Source: an uncultured Sphingomonas sp.
GTDB lineage: Bacteria > Pseudomonadota > Alphaproteobacteria > Sphingomonadales > Sphingomonadaceae
Direction of reading: 5' to 3'
DNA: 64,000 bases
NCBI RefSeq assembly: GCF_913062585.1
Contig: NZ_CAJXWX010000015.1
Span: 1-64,000 of the forward strand
Of the stretch, positions 25,040 through 34,300 are shown piece after piece. Both the position numbers and the translations under genes were made by a program. How positions within the stretch are numbered: position 1 is the stretch's first letter; every line of letters starts with the position of its first letter. A model generated the notes under the pieces. The model searched no databases. It was not told where the DNA came from and saw only the letters and a program-made list of their open reading frames with translations.

Positions 25040-25285
25040 TCACGCGGCCAGATAGCGTTCCAGCTCGTCGCTGCCACCGATCCGCGCATCGTCGATGAAA
25101 ATCTGCGGCGTGGTCGCGACGCCCTGTTCCGCCTTGAACGCCTCGACCTCGTCGCGCGACGCCAGGATGCGGTCGTCGACCGTAAAGCCCGCCGCCTCCA
25201 GCATCTGCTTCGCGCGGACGCCGAACGGGCATGTATGCTCCGGCAGGACCATCCGATAGAGGATTGCCGTCTTTTGCTCTGCCAT
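25040..25285 (-). CDS. Glutaredoxin-like protein with a CPFG motif
   Basis: An 81-residue thioredoxin-fold protein. The active site reads HTCPFGVRAKQML, so only the first Cys of the usual CPYC pair is present, making it monothiol. The cis-Pro region VATTPQIFIDD and the glutathione-binding IGGSDELERYL are conserved. ATG 25285 has the ribosome site AAGGGAGA; the open frame runs further upstream without one. It is convergent with the response-regulator gene and appears to be a single-gene unit, probably acting in glutathione-dependent thiol exchange. Confidence 0.85.
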   Translation of the reverse strand: MAEQKTAILYRMVLPEHTCPFGVRAKQMLEAAGFTVDDRILASRDEVEAFKAEQGVATTPQIFIDDARIGGSDELERYLAA

Positions 25286-25467
25286 TCTCGTCTCCCTTTT
25301 CGCCTGTTGGTCGGAGCGTCGATCGGCGCAAAGGGTTCCACGACCGACGCTGGCCAAACGCAGAACTCCGGCAAATGCTAAGCCGGGGCATGGCGGGAAC
25401 GGACGAGGCGAAGTGACGCAAAGATCTTCTCTTACGTTGCACGGACTTGCGTGACATCATCGCGCGC

Positions 25468-26475
25468 ATGACGACCACCCGCCGCTCCGTCCTCGCCGCC
25501 GGTCTCGCGCTCATGGCCGCCCCGGAGGTCGCGGCGGAGACCACGCCGCGCCTGCGTCGCCTGTCGCCCCGGCTCGACCGGATGATCGCGCCAGGCACCG
25601 AGCCGGAGGTGATCGCGACCGGCATTCGCTGGGCGGAAGGACCGGTCTGGGTGCCGCGCGGGGATTATCTCCTGTTTTCCGATCCGCCCGCGAATATCGT
25701 GCGCCGCTGGCAGCGCGGACGGGGCGTGTCGGTCGCGCTGAACCCCTCGGGCGCGGCGAACACCGATCCCCGGCTCGTTCGCGAGCCCGGCGCCAACGGC
25801 CTGACGCTCGACCGGGACGGCGCATTGCTGATCGCCAATAGCGGCGGCGGAAGCATCGACCGGGTCGATCTCGCGACGGGGCGCCGCACCGTGCTGGCCG
25901 ATCGCTATGCGGGCAAGCGCTTCAGCAGCCCCAACGACCTGCATGTCGCGCGCGACGGGGCGATCTGGTTCACCGACCCGCCTTACGGCTTTCAGGACGG
26001 CGATTCCTCGCCGCTGAAGGAACAGCCGGTCAACGGCGTCTATCGCCGTCGCCCCGATGGCCGGATCGACCTGATCGACGGCGGGCTGACCCGCCCCAAC
26101 GGCATCGCGATGTCGCCCGACGAGCGGCAACTCTACGTCTCGGTATCCGACGAGGCGGCGCCCCGGATCATGGTCTATGACGTCGATCAGCGGGGAGGCG
26201 TGAGCGGGCGGCATGTGCTGCTCGACGCCAAGGCGATGCTGGCGGCGGGCGGCGCGGGACTGCCCGACGGCATGAAGGTCGCGCGCGACGGCACGCTCGT
26301 CTGTTCGGTGCCGGGCGGCATGATGCTGATGACATCCGAGGCGGAGCCGCTTGGCCTGATCGAACAGGGCACGCCGATCGCCAACTGCGCCTTCGGCGAA
26401 GGCGGCCGCGCGCTGTTCATGGCGGCCAATGACCGAATCCTCCGCATCGCCCTCCGCCTAGGCTGGCAGGGTTGA
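25468..26475 (+). CDS. SMP-30/gluconolactonase family protein, probably Tat-exported
   Basis: A 335-residue six-bladed propeller of the SMP-30/gluconolactonase/LRE family. The N-terminus MTTTRRSVLAAGLALMAAPE has the twin-arginine pattern, suggesting folded export. Metal-site segments are GIRWAEGPVWVP (Glu), GKRFSSPNDLHV (Asn) and LTRPNGIAMSPDERQLYVSV (Asn), with an Asp in GAGLPDGMKVARDG. It probably hydrolyses a sugar lactone in the periplasm, fitting the carbohydrate genes that follow. The open frame begins at TTG 25447; ATG 25468 gives the clean Tat signal. Confidence 0.87.
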   Translation: MTTTRRSVLAAGLALMAAPEVAAETTPRLRRLSPRLDRMIAPGTEPEVIATGIRWAEGPVWVPRGDYLLFSDPPANIVRRWQRGRGVSVALNPSGAANTDPRLVREPGANGLTLDRDGALLIANSGGGSIDRVDLATGRRTVLADRYAGKRFSSPNDLHVARDGAIWFTDPPYGFQDGDSSPLKEQPVNGVYRRRPDGRIDLIDGGLTRPNGIAMSPDERQLYVSVSDEAAPRIMVYDVDQRGGVSGRHVLLDAKAMLAAGGAGLPDGMKVARDGTLVCSVPGGMMLMTSEAEPLGLIEQGTPIANCAFGEGGRALFMAANDRILRIALRLGWQG

Positions 26476-26514
26476 TCGGCTAGCCCGGATCGACGTTCAT
26501 GATATATTTCCTTT

Positions 26515-26712
26515 CCCTCTCCCCTGGACAGGGGAGAGGGTTAGCGAAGCTTGCCAGCGTGCTGGCTAGCGCAGCTTGGGTGAGGGGTCGAGCGAGCCTC
26601 CGGCTCGCGCGCTCGCTCTGACGAGCGCCCACCCCTCACCCAGCTCCGACTAAGCCTTTGCTACGCAAAGACCAAGTCTGCGCAACCCTCTCCCCTCTGC
26701 GAGGGGCGAGGG
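26515..26712. repeat. 198-bp intergenic palindromic repeat with 28-bp inverted ends
   Basis: Both ends carry CCCTCTCCCC-type inverted repeats: 26515-26542 pairs imperfectly with 26683-26712. Inside, GGGTGAGGGGT (26578-26588) pairs with ACCCCTCACCC (26631-26641). It lies between convergent genes and resembles the non-coding, MITE-like intergenic repeats scattered through sphingomonad genomes. It could also act as a two-way terminator. Confidence 0.78.
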
Positions 26713-26743
26713 ACGAATAGGCATAGCTGACTGTCGACGCGCC

Positions 26744-28225
26744 TTAGATCGGGCCCTCCACCGTGCTGGCGGACACGGGAATGGCGATCGTGCAGTGCAC
26801 CCCGTCCGGTCCCAAGGCATAGGTGGTCCGCGCGTTCAGCTGATAGGGCAGCGCCCGCTCGATAAGCTCGCGCCCCTGCCCGCTGCGCTGCCGCTCCGCC
26901 TCCCGCGGCGGCATCGCGACGCCGCTTTCGCGCCAGTCGATATGCAACCAGGGCTTGCCGTCTCCCCCGACCGGATCCAGGCACCACAGGATCGACAGCC
27001 GCCCGTCGGGCTGGCCCAGCGCGCCATATTTGATGGCGTTCGTCGCCAGTTCATGGATCGCCATCGCCAGCGTGTGGACCGTCGAAGACCGAAGGCGCAC
27101 GCCCGCGGGACCATTCAGCGTCACCCGCTCCACGTCACCGCCCATCGCCGTCAATTCGGCCTGGATCAGGTCCTCGAACGGCACCCGGTCCTGATCGTTC
27201 AACCGCGACAACAGCCCCTGCACGCGCGACAGCGCTGCCATGCGGTCGTCGAACTGCACCAGGAAATCGGCCAGATCGTCCGTGCCGCGCGCCGTATGGT
27301 CGGCGATCGAGCGGACCACGCCCATCAGGTTGCTGGTCCGGTGCTGCAATTCGGCGATCAGCACGCGTTGCGATGCCTCGCTCCGGCGCAACGCCGCCTC
27401 GGCCTTGTGCCGCTCGGTCAGGTCGGCGGTGACGACCAGGAACCGATTGCCCTGCCCGCCGACCGGCGGCAGCAGCGAGATGGTGCTGCTCGCCCACACC
27501 TGCGCGCCATCGGGCGCGAAATAGCGTTTGTCGAGCGTGCTGGGGCGCCCCGTCGCGACCGCCTGCTCGATCGCGACCAGGCTGGGCGGAATATCGTCCG
27601 GGTGCGTGACGTCGGCGACGCTGGAGCGCAGCAGCTCTTCGGCCGGGCGGCCCAGGATCCGGCAGAGTTCGTCGTTGACCCGCAGGAAGCGTCCGTCCGG
27701 GGTGATGACCGACAGCCCGACCGGCGCGGTTGCGAAGATCGCCGCCAGCTGGCTTTCGGTATCGGCCAGCTTGACCTGCACCACCTCTTCGCGAAGCCGC
27801 AGGATCTCCGCCTGCGTCGCCTTCCACTCGGAGATGTCGCGGGTCGTCGTCGCAACCCCGTCGCCCAGCTTGACGACCGTCTGATAGAACCAGCCGTCAA
27901 ACTGTTCATGGGTATAATGATGCTCGGCCTGTTCGGGCACGCCGGTTTCGGTCACGCGGCAAAAGGCGTCGAAAATACCCTCCTGCACGACGCCGGGATT
28001 GCGCTGCAACAGGCTCTCGCCGCGCACCTCGCCATATTTGCTTGCCGAAGTGTGGTTGTTCAGCACCCAGCGGAAGTCGACGATCCGGCCCGCCGCGTCA
28101 CGGATCGCGACGAACACCTGGATCATGTCGGTCGACGCGTCCATGGTGGCCTGCAACAGCGCGTGGCTGGCCTGCAATTCGACGGCGCTGGCGCGCTGCT
28201 GATCTTCGTCTTCGGCGTTCTGCAT
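26744..28225 (-). CDS. PAS-domain sensor kinase of the HWE family
   Basis: A 493-residue soluble kinase with two PAS domains (about residues 25-135 and 150-270) and an HWE-type kinase core. The phosphoacceptor region is VLIAELQHRTSNLMGVVRSI, and the N box is MAIHELATNAIKYGAL. The Trp-Glu pair appears in HIDWRESG, and a short GRELIERALPYQL lies where the G box is expected. HWE kinases often serve light, oxygen or general stress sensing. No response regulator is adjacent. An open frame reaches 28615, but the PAS start and ATG 28225 make better sense, and the rest would overlap the divergent galactosidase gene. The preceding ribosome site GGGAG sits unusually close to the start. Confidence 0.86.
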   Translation of the reverse strand: MQNAEDEDQQRASAVELQASHALLQATMDASTDMIQVFVAIRDAAGRIVDFRWVLNNHTSASKYGEVRGESLLQRNPGVVQEGIFDAFCRVTETGVPEQAEHHYTHEQFDGWFYQTVVKLGDGVATTTRDISEWKATQAEILRLREEVVQVKLADTESQLAAIFATAPVGLSVITPDGRFLRVNDELCRILGRPAEELLRSSVADVTHPDDIPPSLVAIEQAVATGRPSTLDKRYFAPDGAQVWASSTISLLPPVGGQGNRFLVVTADLTERHKAEAALRRSEASQRVLIAELQHRTSNLMGVVRSIADHTARGTDDLADFLVQFDDRMAALSRVQGLLSRLNDQDRVPFEDLIQAELTAMGGDVERVTLNGPAGVRLRSSTVHTLAMAIHELATNAIKYGALGQPDGRLSILWCLDPVGGDGKPWLHIDWRESGVAMPPREAERQRSGQGRELIERALPYQLNARTTYALGPDGVHCTIAIPVSASTVEGPI

Positions 28226-28309
28226 CTCCCGTGCCCCTATCCGCTCCGGTGCCGATCGCAATCCCCGGCATCCCCCTATCGCCCGGCTTGCCCGATCCCG
28301 CTCAGCGTC

Positions 28310-28329
28310 TACAATTGTACGACTAATAT
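28310..28329 (+). promoter_or_regulatory. Palindrome TACAATTGTA next to a -10-like TAATAT
   Basis: A perfect 10-bp dyad (28310-28319) lies 34 bases before the alpha-galactosidase start, followed by TAATAT (28324-28329), which could be the -10 box. An operator this close to a promoter would fit repression. The binding protein is unknown; a GntR- or LacI-family regulator is possible. Confidence 0.45.
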
Positions 28330-28352
28330 AAGACAGACCAAGGGAGTGGAGG

Positions 28353-29723
28353 ATGACGGACGATAAGGGCGGAATCAATCGCCGCCAGGCGCTCGCCGGC
28401 GCGGCGCTGACCGGTGGCGCGATGCTGGGGGCGCAGGCGATGCCGGTCGGTGCGGCGGCGGGACAGACCGCCATGCTGGCGCCACGTCCGCCGATGGGCT
28501 GGAACAGCTGGAACAGCTTCGCCACCACCATCACCGAGGCCCAGGCGCGCGAAACCGCCGCCATCATGCGCGACAAGCTGCTGCCCTTTGGGTACAACGT
28601 CTTCACCGTCGACATCCAATGGTATGAGCCCGACGCGTCCAGCTATACCTATAACGCCGCGCCGGTACCCGCGATGGACGGCTATGGCCGACTGATCCCC
28701 GCGCCCAACCGCTTTCCCTCCAGCGCCGATGGGTCGGGCTTCATTAGGCTCGCCGCCGATGTGCACGCCATGGGCATGACGTTCGGCATCCACCTGATGC
28801 GCGGCATTCCCCGGCTGGCGGTGAAGCGCAACCTGCCGATCCTGGGCACCCGCTACCGCGCCGCCGACATTGCGGACATCACCAGCATCTGCCCCTGGAA
28901 TCCGGACATGTACGGCGTCGACATGACCAGGCCCGGTGCCCAGGCCTATTATGACAGCGTCTTCCGGCTCTATGCGTCCTGGGGCGTCGATTTCGTCAAG
29001 ATGGACGATATGAGCCGCCCCTATGACGCTCATGCGCCCGAGATCGAGGCGGCGCACAAGGCGATCGGCGCCTGCGGCCGCCCGATCACCCTCAGCCTGT
29101 CGCCGGGCGAAACGCCGGTGCTGCGCGGGCCCCATGTCCGCCGCTTTGCGCAGATGTGGCGGATCTCGGACGATTTCTGGGACGAATGGGCCATGCTGGA
29201 GGCACAGTTCACCCGGCTGGAAAACTGGACGCCCTATCGCGGGCCGGGCTCCTGGCCCGACGCCGATATGCTGCCGCTCGGGCGACTGGCGCTCGGCAAG
29301 CGCGATACCAAGTTTACGCCCGACGAGCAGCGCACGCTGATGACGCTCTGGTCGATCGCGCGGTCGCCGCTGATCATGGGCGGCGACCTGCGCCATCTCG
29401 ACGCACCCACGCTGGCGCTGCTGACCAATCGCGCGGTACTGGCGGTCAATCAGGCCTCGACCGACAATCGGCCGCATTTCGTCGAGGACGGCACCCGCAT
29501 CTGGTCCGCCAGCCCCGAAGGTGCGCCCGCCGACCGCTATCTCGCGCTGTTCAACACCACCGACAAGCCCAAGGCGGTGGGGATCGCCCTGTCGCAGCTC
29601 GGCCTGTCGGGCGCGGTCGAGGTCGTCGACCTGTGGGCGGGCCAGAGCCTGGGCCGCGCGCGGGACCGGTTCGGACAGACGCTGCCGCCGCATGGATCGG
29701 GGCTCTACCGCCTCGCTACGTGA
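28353..29723 (+). CDS. GH27 alpha-galactosidase, Tat-exported
   Basis: A 456-residue clan-D glycosidase. The N-terminus has a twin-arginine signal (INRRQALAGAALTGGAML). The catalytic domain starts at PRPPMGWNSWNSF, typical of GH27; the nucleophile Asp is in GVDFVKMDDMS and the acid/base Asp in MWRISDDFWDEW. GSWPDADMLPLG and the C-terminal beta domain (YLALFNTTDKPKAVGIAL) complete the family. It would release terminal alpha-linked galactose from plant galactomannan or raffinose-type sugars. GGAGG precedes the ATG. It is followed by a pectin-active GH28 gene. Confidence 0.9.
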   Translation: MTDDKGGINRRQALAGAALTGGAMLGAQAMPVGAAAGQTAMLAPRPPMGWNSWNSFATTITEAQARETAAIMRDKLLPFGYNVFTVDIQWYEPDASSYTYNAAPVPAMDGYGRLIPAPNRFPSSADGSGFIRLAADVHAMGMTFGIHLMRGIPRLAVKRNLPILGTRYRAADIADITSICPWNPDMYGVDMTRPGAQAYYDSVFRLYASWGVDFVKMDDMSRPYDAHAPEIEAAHKAIGACGRPITLSLSPGETPVLRGPHVRRFAQMWRISDDFWDEWAMLEAQFTRLENWTPYRGPGSWPDADMLPLGRLALGKRDTKFTPDEQRTLMTLWSIARSPLIMGGDLRHLDAPTLALLTNRAVLAVNQASTDNRPHFVEDGTRIWSASPEGAPADRYLALFNTTDKPKAVGIALSQLGLSGAVEVVDLWAGQSLGRARDRFGQTLPPHGSGLYRLAT

Positions 29724-29789
29724 CGGCATGAACGAACCGTCCTCAACCGGCCATGCCGCGTTGGGGGCGGTCATGGCAGGTTGGCGGGC

Positions 29790-31130
29790 ATGAACGAAGC
29801 CCTGCCCTCTCGGCTCTGCGCCACCATCCTGCCGCTGCTCATGCTGGCGGCCGTCCCGGCGAGCGCGCAGGACCGGCGGGTGGTCCAGGAACCCGGCCTA
29901 CCCGATCGGGTCTGCACCAGCCTGGCCCCCGATGGCCAGGACTGGCCCAGGGAGATGCGGCGGCTTCAGTCGGCGATCGACCATTGCGCACCCGGCGGTG
30001 CCGTGCGCCTGACCGGTGCGGGACGCTTCGTCAGCGGGCCGTTGCGGATGAAGTCGGGCGTGACCCTGTGGCTCGATCGCGGCGCGGTCCTGACGGCGGT
30101 GCCCGACCCGCGCGCCTATGACCGGGGACAGGGTCTGTGCGGCACGATCGCGGCCAAGGGCAATGGCTGCCTGCCCTTCCTCTCCTTTACCGGCACGCGC
30201 GGCGGCGGCATCGTCGGCGAAGGCATGATCGACGGTGCGGGCGGCGCGAAGCTGGCGGGGCTCGACGAAAGCTGGTGGCAACGCGCCCGCCGGGCCCAGC
30301 GCGAGGGCGGTAAGCAGAACAACCCGCGGCTGATCGAGGCCACCGATGCGCGCGACCTGGTCTTCTACCGCGTGACGCTGCACGACGCGCCCAACTTCCA
30401 TCTCGTACTTGACGGTGTGCGCGGCGCGACCATCTGGGGCATCCGGATCGATACGCCCGCCGATGCGCGCAATACCGATGGCGTCGATCCCGGCGCGTCG
30501 CAGGACGTGACGATCGCGCACAGCTTCATCCGGACCGGCGACGACGATATCGCGATCAAGGCGGGGCATGGCCCCACGCGGTACGTCTCGATCCTCGACG
30601 ATCATTTCTATTCCGGCCACGGCGTCTCGATCGGCAGCGAGACCAATGCCGGGGTCAGCGACATATTGGTCCGCGACGTGACGCTGGACGGCACGACCTC
30701 CGGCCTTCGCATCAAGAGCGACGCCAGCCGGGGCGGGCTGGTGACGCGGGTACGCTATGAGGGCGTCTGCCTGCGCGACAATCAGCGGCCGATCGACTTC
30801 GACACGCGCTATGATGCCGGAGCGATCGGCATGGCGATCCCGGTGTACCGCGACATCACGCTGCACGACGTGAGTGGCGCCGGCGGCACGCTGGTGCTGC
30901 GCGGGCACGATCCCGCCCATCCGATGCAGGTGACGCTGGACGGGGTGCATTTCGACCGGAGCGCCCGGTGGCAGATCGACAACGCCCTGCTGTCGGCGGG
31001 GCCCGGCGGCGTTTCGCCCGTCCCGCCGGGCCTGACCGTGCCGCCAGCGCCCGCGGCGCCCGGGGACTGCGCCGCCCGCTGGATGCCCTTTCCCGATGGC
31101 GATTCCCCCGCCCCGGCCACCCGCGATTAA
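29790..31130 (+). CDS. GH28 family polygalacturonase, exported
   Basis: A 446-residue parallel beta-helix glycosidase with a signal peptide ending in PASAQ. The four GH28 signature elements are present in order: NTDGVD (Asp), GDDDIAIK (Asp pair), SGHGVSIGS (His) and LRIKS (Arg-Lys). It would hydrolyse alpha-1,4-galacturonan (pectin) or a related rhamnogalacturonan, releasing uronic acids. It follows alpha-galactosidase on the same strand, forming a small plant-wall module. I chose ATG 29790 rather than the TTG at 29781. Confidence 0.9.
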   Translation: MNEALPSRLCATILPLLMLAAVPASAQDRRVVQEPGLPDRVCTSLAPDGQDWPREMRRLQSAIDHCAPGGAVRLTGAGRFVSGPLRMKSGVTLWLDRGAVLTAVPDPRAYDRGQGLCGTIAAKGNGCLPFLSFTGTRGGGIVGEGMIDGAGGAKLAGLDESWWQRARRAQREGGKQNNPRLIEATDARDLVFYRVTLHDAPNFHLVLDGVRGATIWGIRIDTPADARNTDGVDPGASQDVTIAHSFIRTGDDDIAIKAGHGPTRYVSILDDHFYSGHGVSIGSETNAGVSDILVRDVTLDGTTSGLRIKSDASRGGLVTRVRYEGVCLRDNQRPIDFDTRYDAGAIGMAIPVYRDITLHDVSGAGGTLVLRGHDPAHPMQVTLDGVHFDRSARWQIDNALLSAGPGGVSPVPPGLTVPPAPAAPGDCAARWMPFPDGDSPAPATRD

Positions 31131-31153
31131 TTTTCGTTAACCATCTCAATCAG

Positions 31154-31167
31154 TTCCGAAATCGGAA
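31154..31167. promoter_or_regulatory. Palindrome TTCCGAAATCGGAA upstream of the adhesin gene
   Basis: A perfect dyad with a two-base centre, 24 bases after the GH28 stop and about 140 bases before the adhesin start, followed by TTT. It may be an operator for the adhesin or part of a weak terminator. The AT-rich bases around it (ATTAATTTTCGTTAACC) fit a promoter. Confidence 0.4.
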
Positions 31168-31308
31168 TTTCAGCATCGCTCGCGGGTCGTGCCGGGTTTT
31201 GTCCTTCGCAAAGAGGAGGTCATGCGCGTGCGTGCGGACAACCATGCGCGCCCTCCCGCCCGGCCCTGCGCCGGGTCCATGTCGACATGCGAACGGGAGG
31301 AACAGGCC

Positions 31309-34300
31309 ATGCAGACCGAGATCATCGCCAAAGCGACCGGCACCACCACCACCGCCAGCGGTGACGTCATCGAACTCACCGTACCCAGCGTCGTGCGGCT
31401 CGACCTCGACCGGTCCCGGGTCGCCGCGATGGAGCGGCAGGGCGACGACCTGATCCTGCGCCTGACCGATGGACAGACGATCCGCATCGACCATTTCTAC
31501 GCCACGCAGCAGGGCATGGTGAGCGACCTGGTGCTGCGCGACGATCGCGGCGGCCAGTGGCTGGCCCATCCCGCCGCCAGCGGGACGGGACGTTTCACGC
31601 CGCTGAGCGATATCGACGAACTGATCGGCGCAGGGCATGGCGATGGCGGCGCGTCGGGCTTCATCCTGCCCGCCGTGCTGGGCGTTGCGGGCGTGGGCGG
31701 CCTGGTCGCGGCGGTGTCGGGCGGTGGCGGCAAGGACCGGACGCCCGACGCCACCGCCGATACCCAGCCTCCTGCGCAGCCTACCGCCAGCTTCACCGCG
31801 CGGGGCGAGAGCGTCAGCGGGACCGGCGAGGCCGGAGCCACGGTGCGCGTGACCGATCCCGCGGGCAATGTGATCGGCACCGGCACGGTCGGCGCCGATG
31901 GCCGCTTCACCGTACCGGTCAACCCGCCCCAGGCCAATGGCCAGCCGGTGACGGTGACCCAGACCGATGCGGCCGGCAACGTCTCCCCCGCCGCCACCGC
32001 GACCGCGCCGGACATCACGCCCCCCGCCGCCCCGGTCGCGACCCTGAACGAACAGGGCACGACGATCACCGGCACCGGCGAGCCCGGCGCGACCGTCACC
32101 GTGCGCGACGCCACCGGTCAGTCGCTCGGGACCTCAATCGTCGGCGCGGGCGGGACCTACACCCTGTCGCTGACCACGCCCCAAGCCAATGGCGGCACCC
32201 TGACCGTCACCCAAAGCGATCCGGCGGGCAACATATCGCCCGCCATCACGCTGACCGCCCCGGACATCACGCCCCCCGCCGCCCCGACCGCAACGATCAC
32301 GGGCGATGGCACCGGCATCACCGGCACCGGCGAGCCGGGCGCGACCGTCACCGTGCGCGACGCCACCGGTCAGTCGCTCGGCACCGCGATCGTCGGCGCG
32401 GGCGGCACCTACACGCTGTCGCTGACCACCCCACAGACCGATGGCGGGACACTGATCGTCTCGCAGAGCGACCCGGCGGGCAACGCATCGCCCCCGATGA
32501 GTCTGACCACGCCGGACATGACCGCCCCCGATGCACCGACCGCGACGATTGCGGCCGACGGCGCCAGCATCACCGGCACCGGCGAGCCCGGCGCGACCGT
32601 CACGGTCCGCGACGCAACCGGCCAAGCACTCGGCACCGCGACCGTCGGGACCGACGGGAATTATACCGTCCCGCTGACGTCGCCCCAAGCCAATGGCGGT
32701 ACCTTAACCGTTTCGCAGAGCGATCCGGCCGGGAACATCTCGCCCACCACCACCGTGACGGCGCCCGATACGACCGCACCCGCTGCGCCGACCGCGACCA
32801 TCGCGGCCGATGGCGCCACGATCACCGGCACCGGCGAACCCGGCGCGACCGTCACGGTTCGCGACACCACCGGCCAACTGCTCGGTACCGCGACCGTCGG
32901 GACCGACGGCAGCTACTCCGTCCCGCTGACCTCGCCGCAGGCCAATGGCGGCACGCTGAGCGTCAGCCAGAGCGACCCTGCCGGTAACGCCTCGCCCACC
33001 ACCACCGTGACGGCACCCGATACGACGGCACCTGCTGCGCCGACTGCGACCATCGCAGCCGATGGCACCAGCGTCAGCGGCACCGGCGAGCCCGGCGCAA
33101 CCGTCACGGTTCGCGACGCCGCCGGCCAGCCGCTCGGTACCGCGACCGTCGGGACCAACGGGAGCTACTCTGTCCCGCTGACCTCGCCTCAGGCGAACGG
33201 CGGCACGCTGAGCGTCAGCCAGAGCGATCCTGCCGGCAACGCCTCGCCCGCCACGACCGTGACGGCTCCTGATACGACCGCACCTGCTGCGCCGACTGCG
33301 ACCATCGCAGCCGATGGCACCAGCATCACCGGCACCGGCGAGCCCGGCGCAACCGTCACGGTTCGCGACGCCACCGGCCAGCCGCTTGGTACCGCGACCG
33401 TCGGAACCGACGGCAGCTACTCCGTTTCGCTGGCCTCGCCTCAGGCGAACGGCGGTACCTTGACCGTTTCGCAGAGCGATCCGGCCGGAAACATCTCGCC
33501 CGCCACCACTGTGACGGCTCCGGATACGACCGCACCTGCTGCGCCGACCGCGACCATCGCGGCCGATGGCACCAGCGTCTCCGGCACCGGCGAGCCCGGC
33601 GCAACCGTCACGGTCCGCGACGCCACCGGCCAGCCACTTGGCAGCGCAACCGTTGGGACGGACGGCAGCTACTCCGTTCCGCTGGCCTCGCCTCAGGCGA
33701 ACGGCGGTACGCTGAGCGTTTCGCAGAGCGACCCTGCCGGTAACGCCTCGCCCGCCACCACCGTGACGGCGCCTGATACGACCGCACCTGCTGCGCCTAC
33801 CGCGACAATCGCGGCCGATGGCACCAGCATCACCGGCACCGGCGAGCCCGGCGCAACCGTCACGGTTCGCGACGCCATCGGCCAGCCGCTTGGTACCGCG
33901 ACCGTCGGATCGGACGGCAGCTACTCCGTTCCGCTAACCTCGCCGCAGGCGAACGGCGGCACCTTGACCGTTTCGCAGAGCGATTCGGCTGGGAACATCT
34001 CGCCCGCCACCACCGTGACGGCGCGTGATACGACCGCACCTGCTGCACCGACCGCGACCATCGCGGCCGATGGCACCAGCATCACCGGCACCGGCGAGCC
34101 CGGCGCGACCGTCACGGTCCGCGACGCTACCGGCCAACCACTTGGCACTGCCACCGTCGGGACGGATGGCAACTACTCCGTCCCGCTCAGCTCGCCTCAG
34201 GCCAATGGCGGCACGCTGAGCGTCAGCCAGAGCGACCCGGCCGGTAACACTTCGCCCGCGACCAGCGTGACGGCGCCCGACATCACGCCGCCTGCCGCGC

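Noticed and set aside
26476-26743. A small gene or RNA in the gap before the HWE kinase gene
   Set aside because: The space is almost filled by an inverted-repeat element; no coding frame with a ribosome site is seen.
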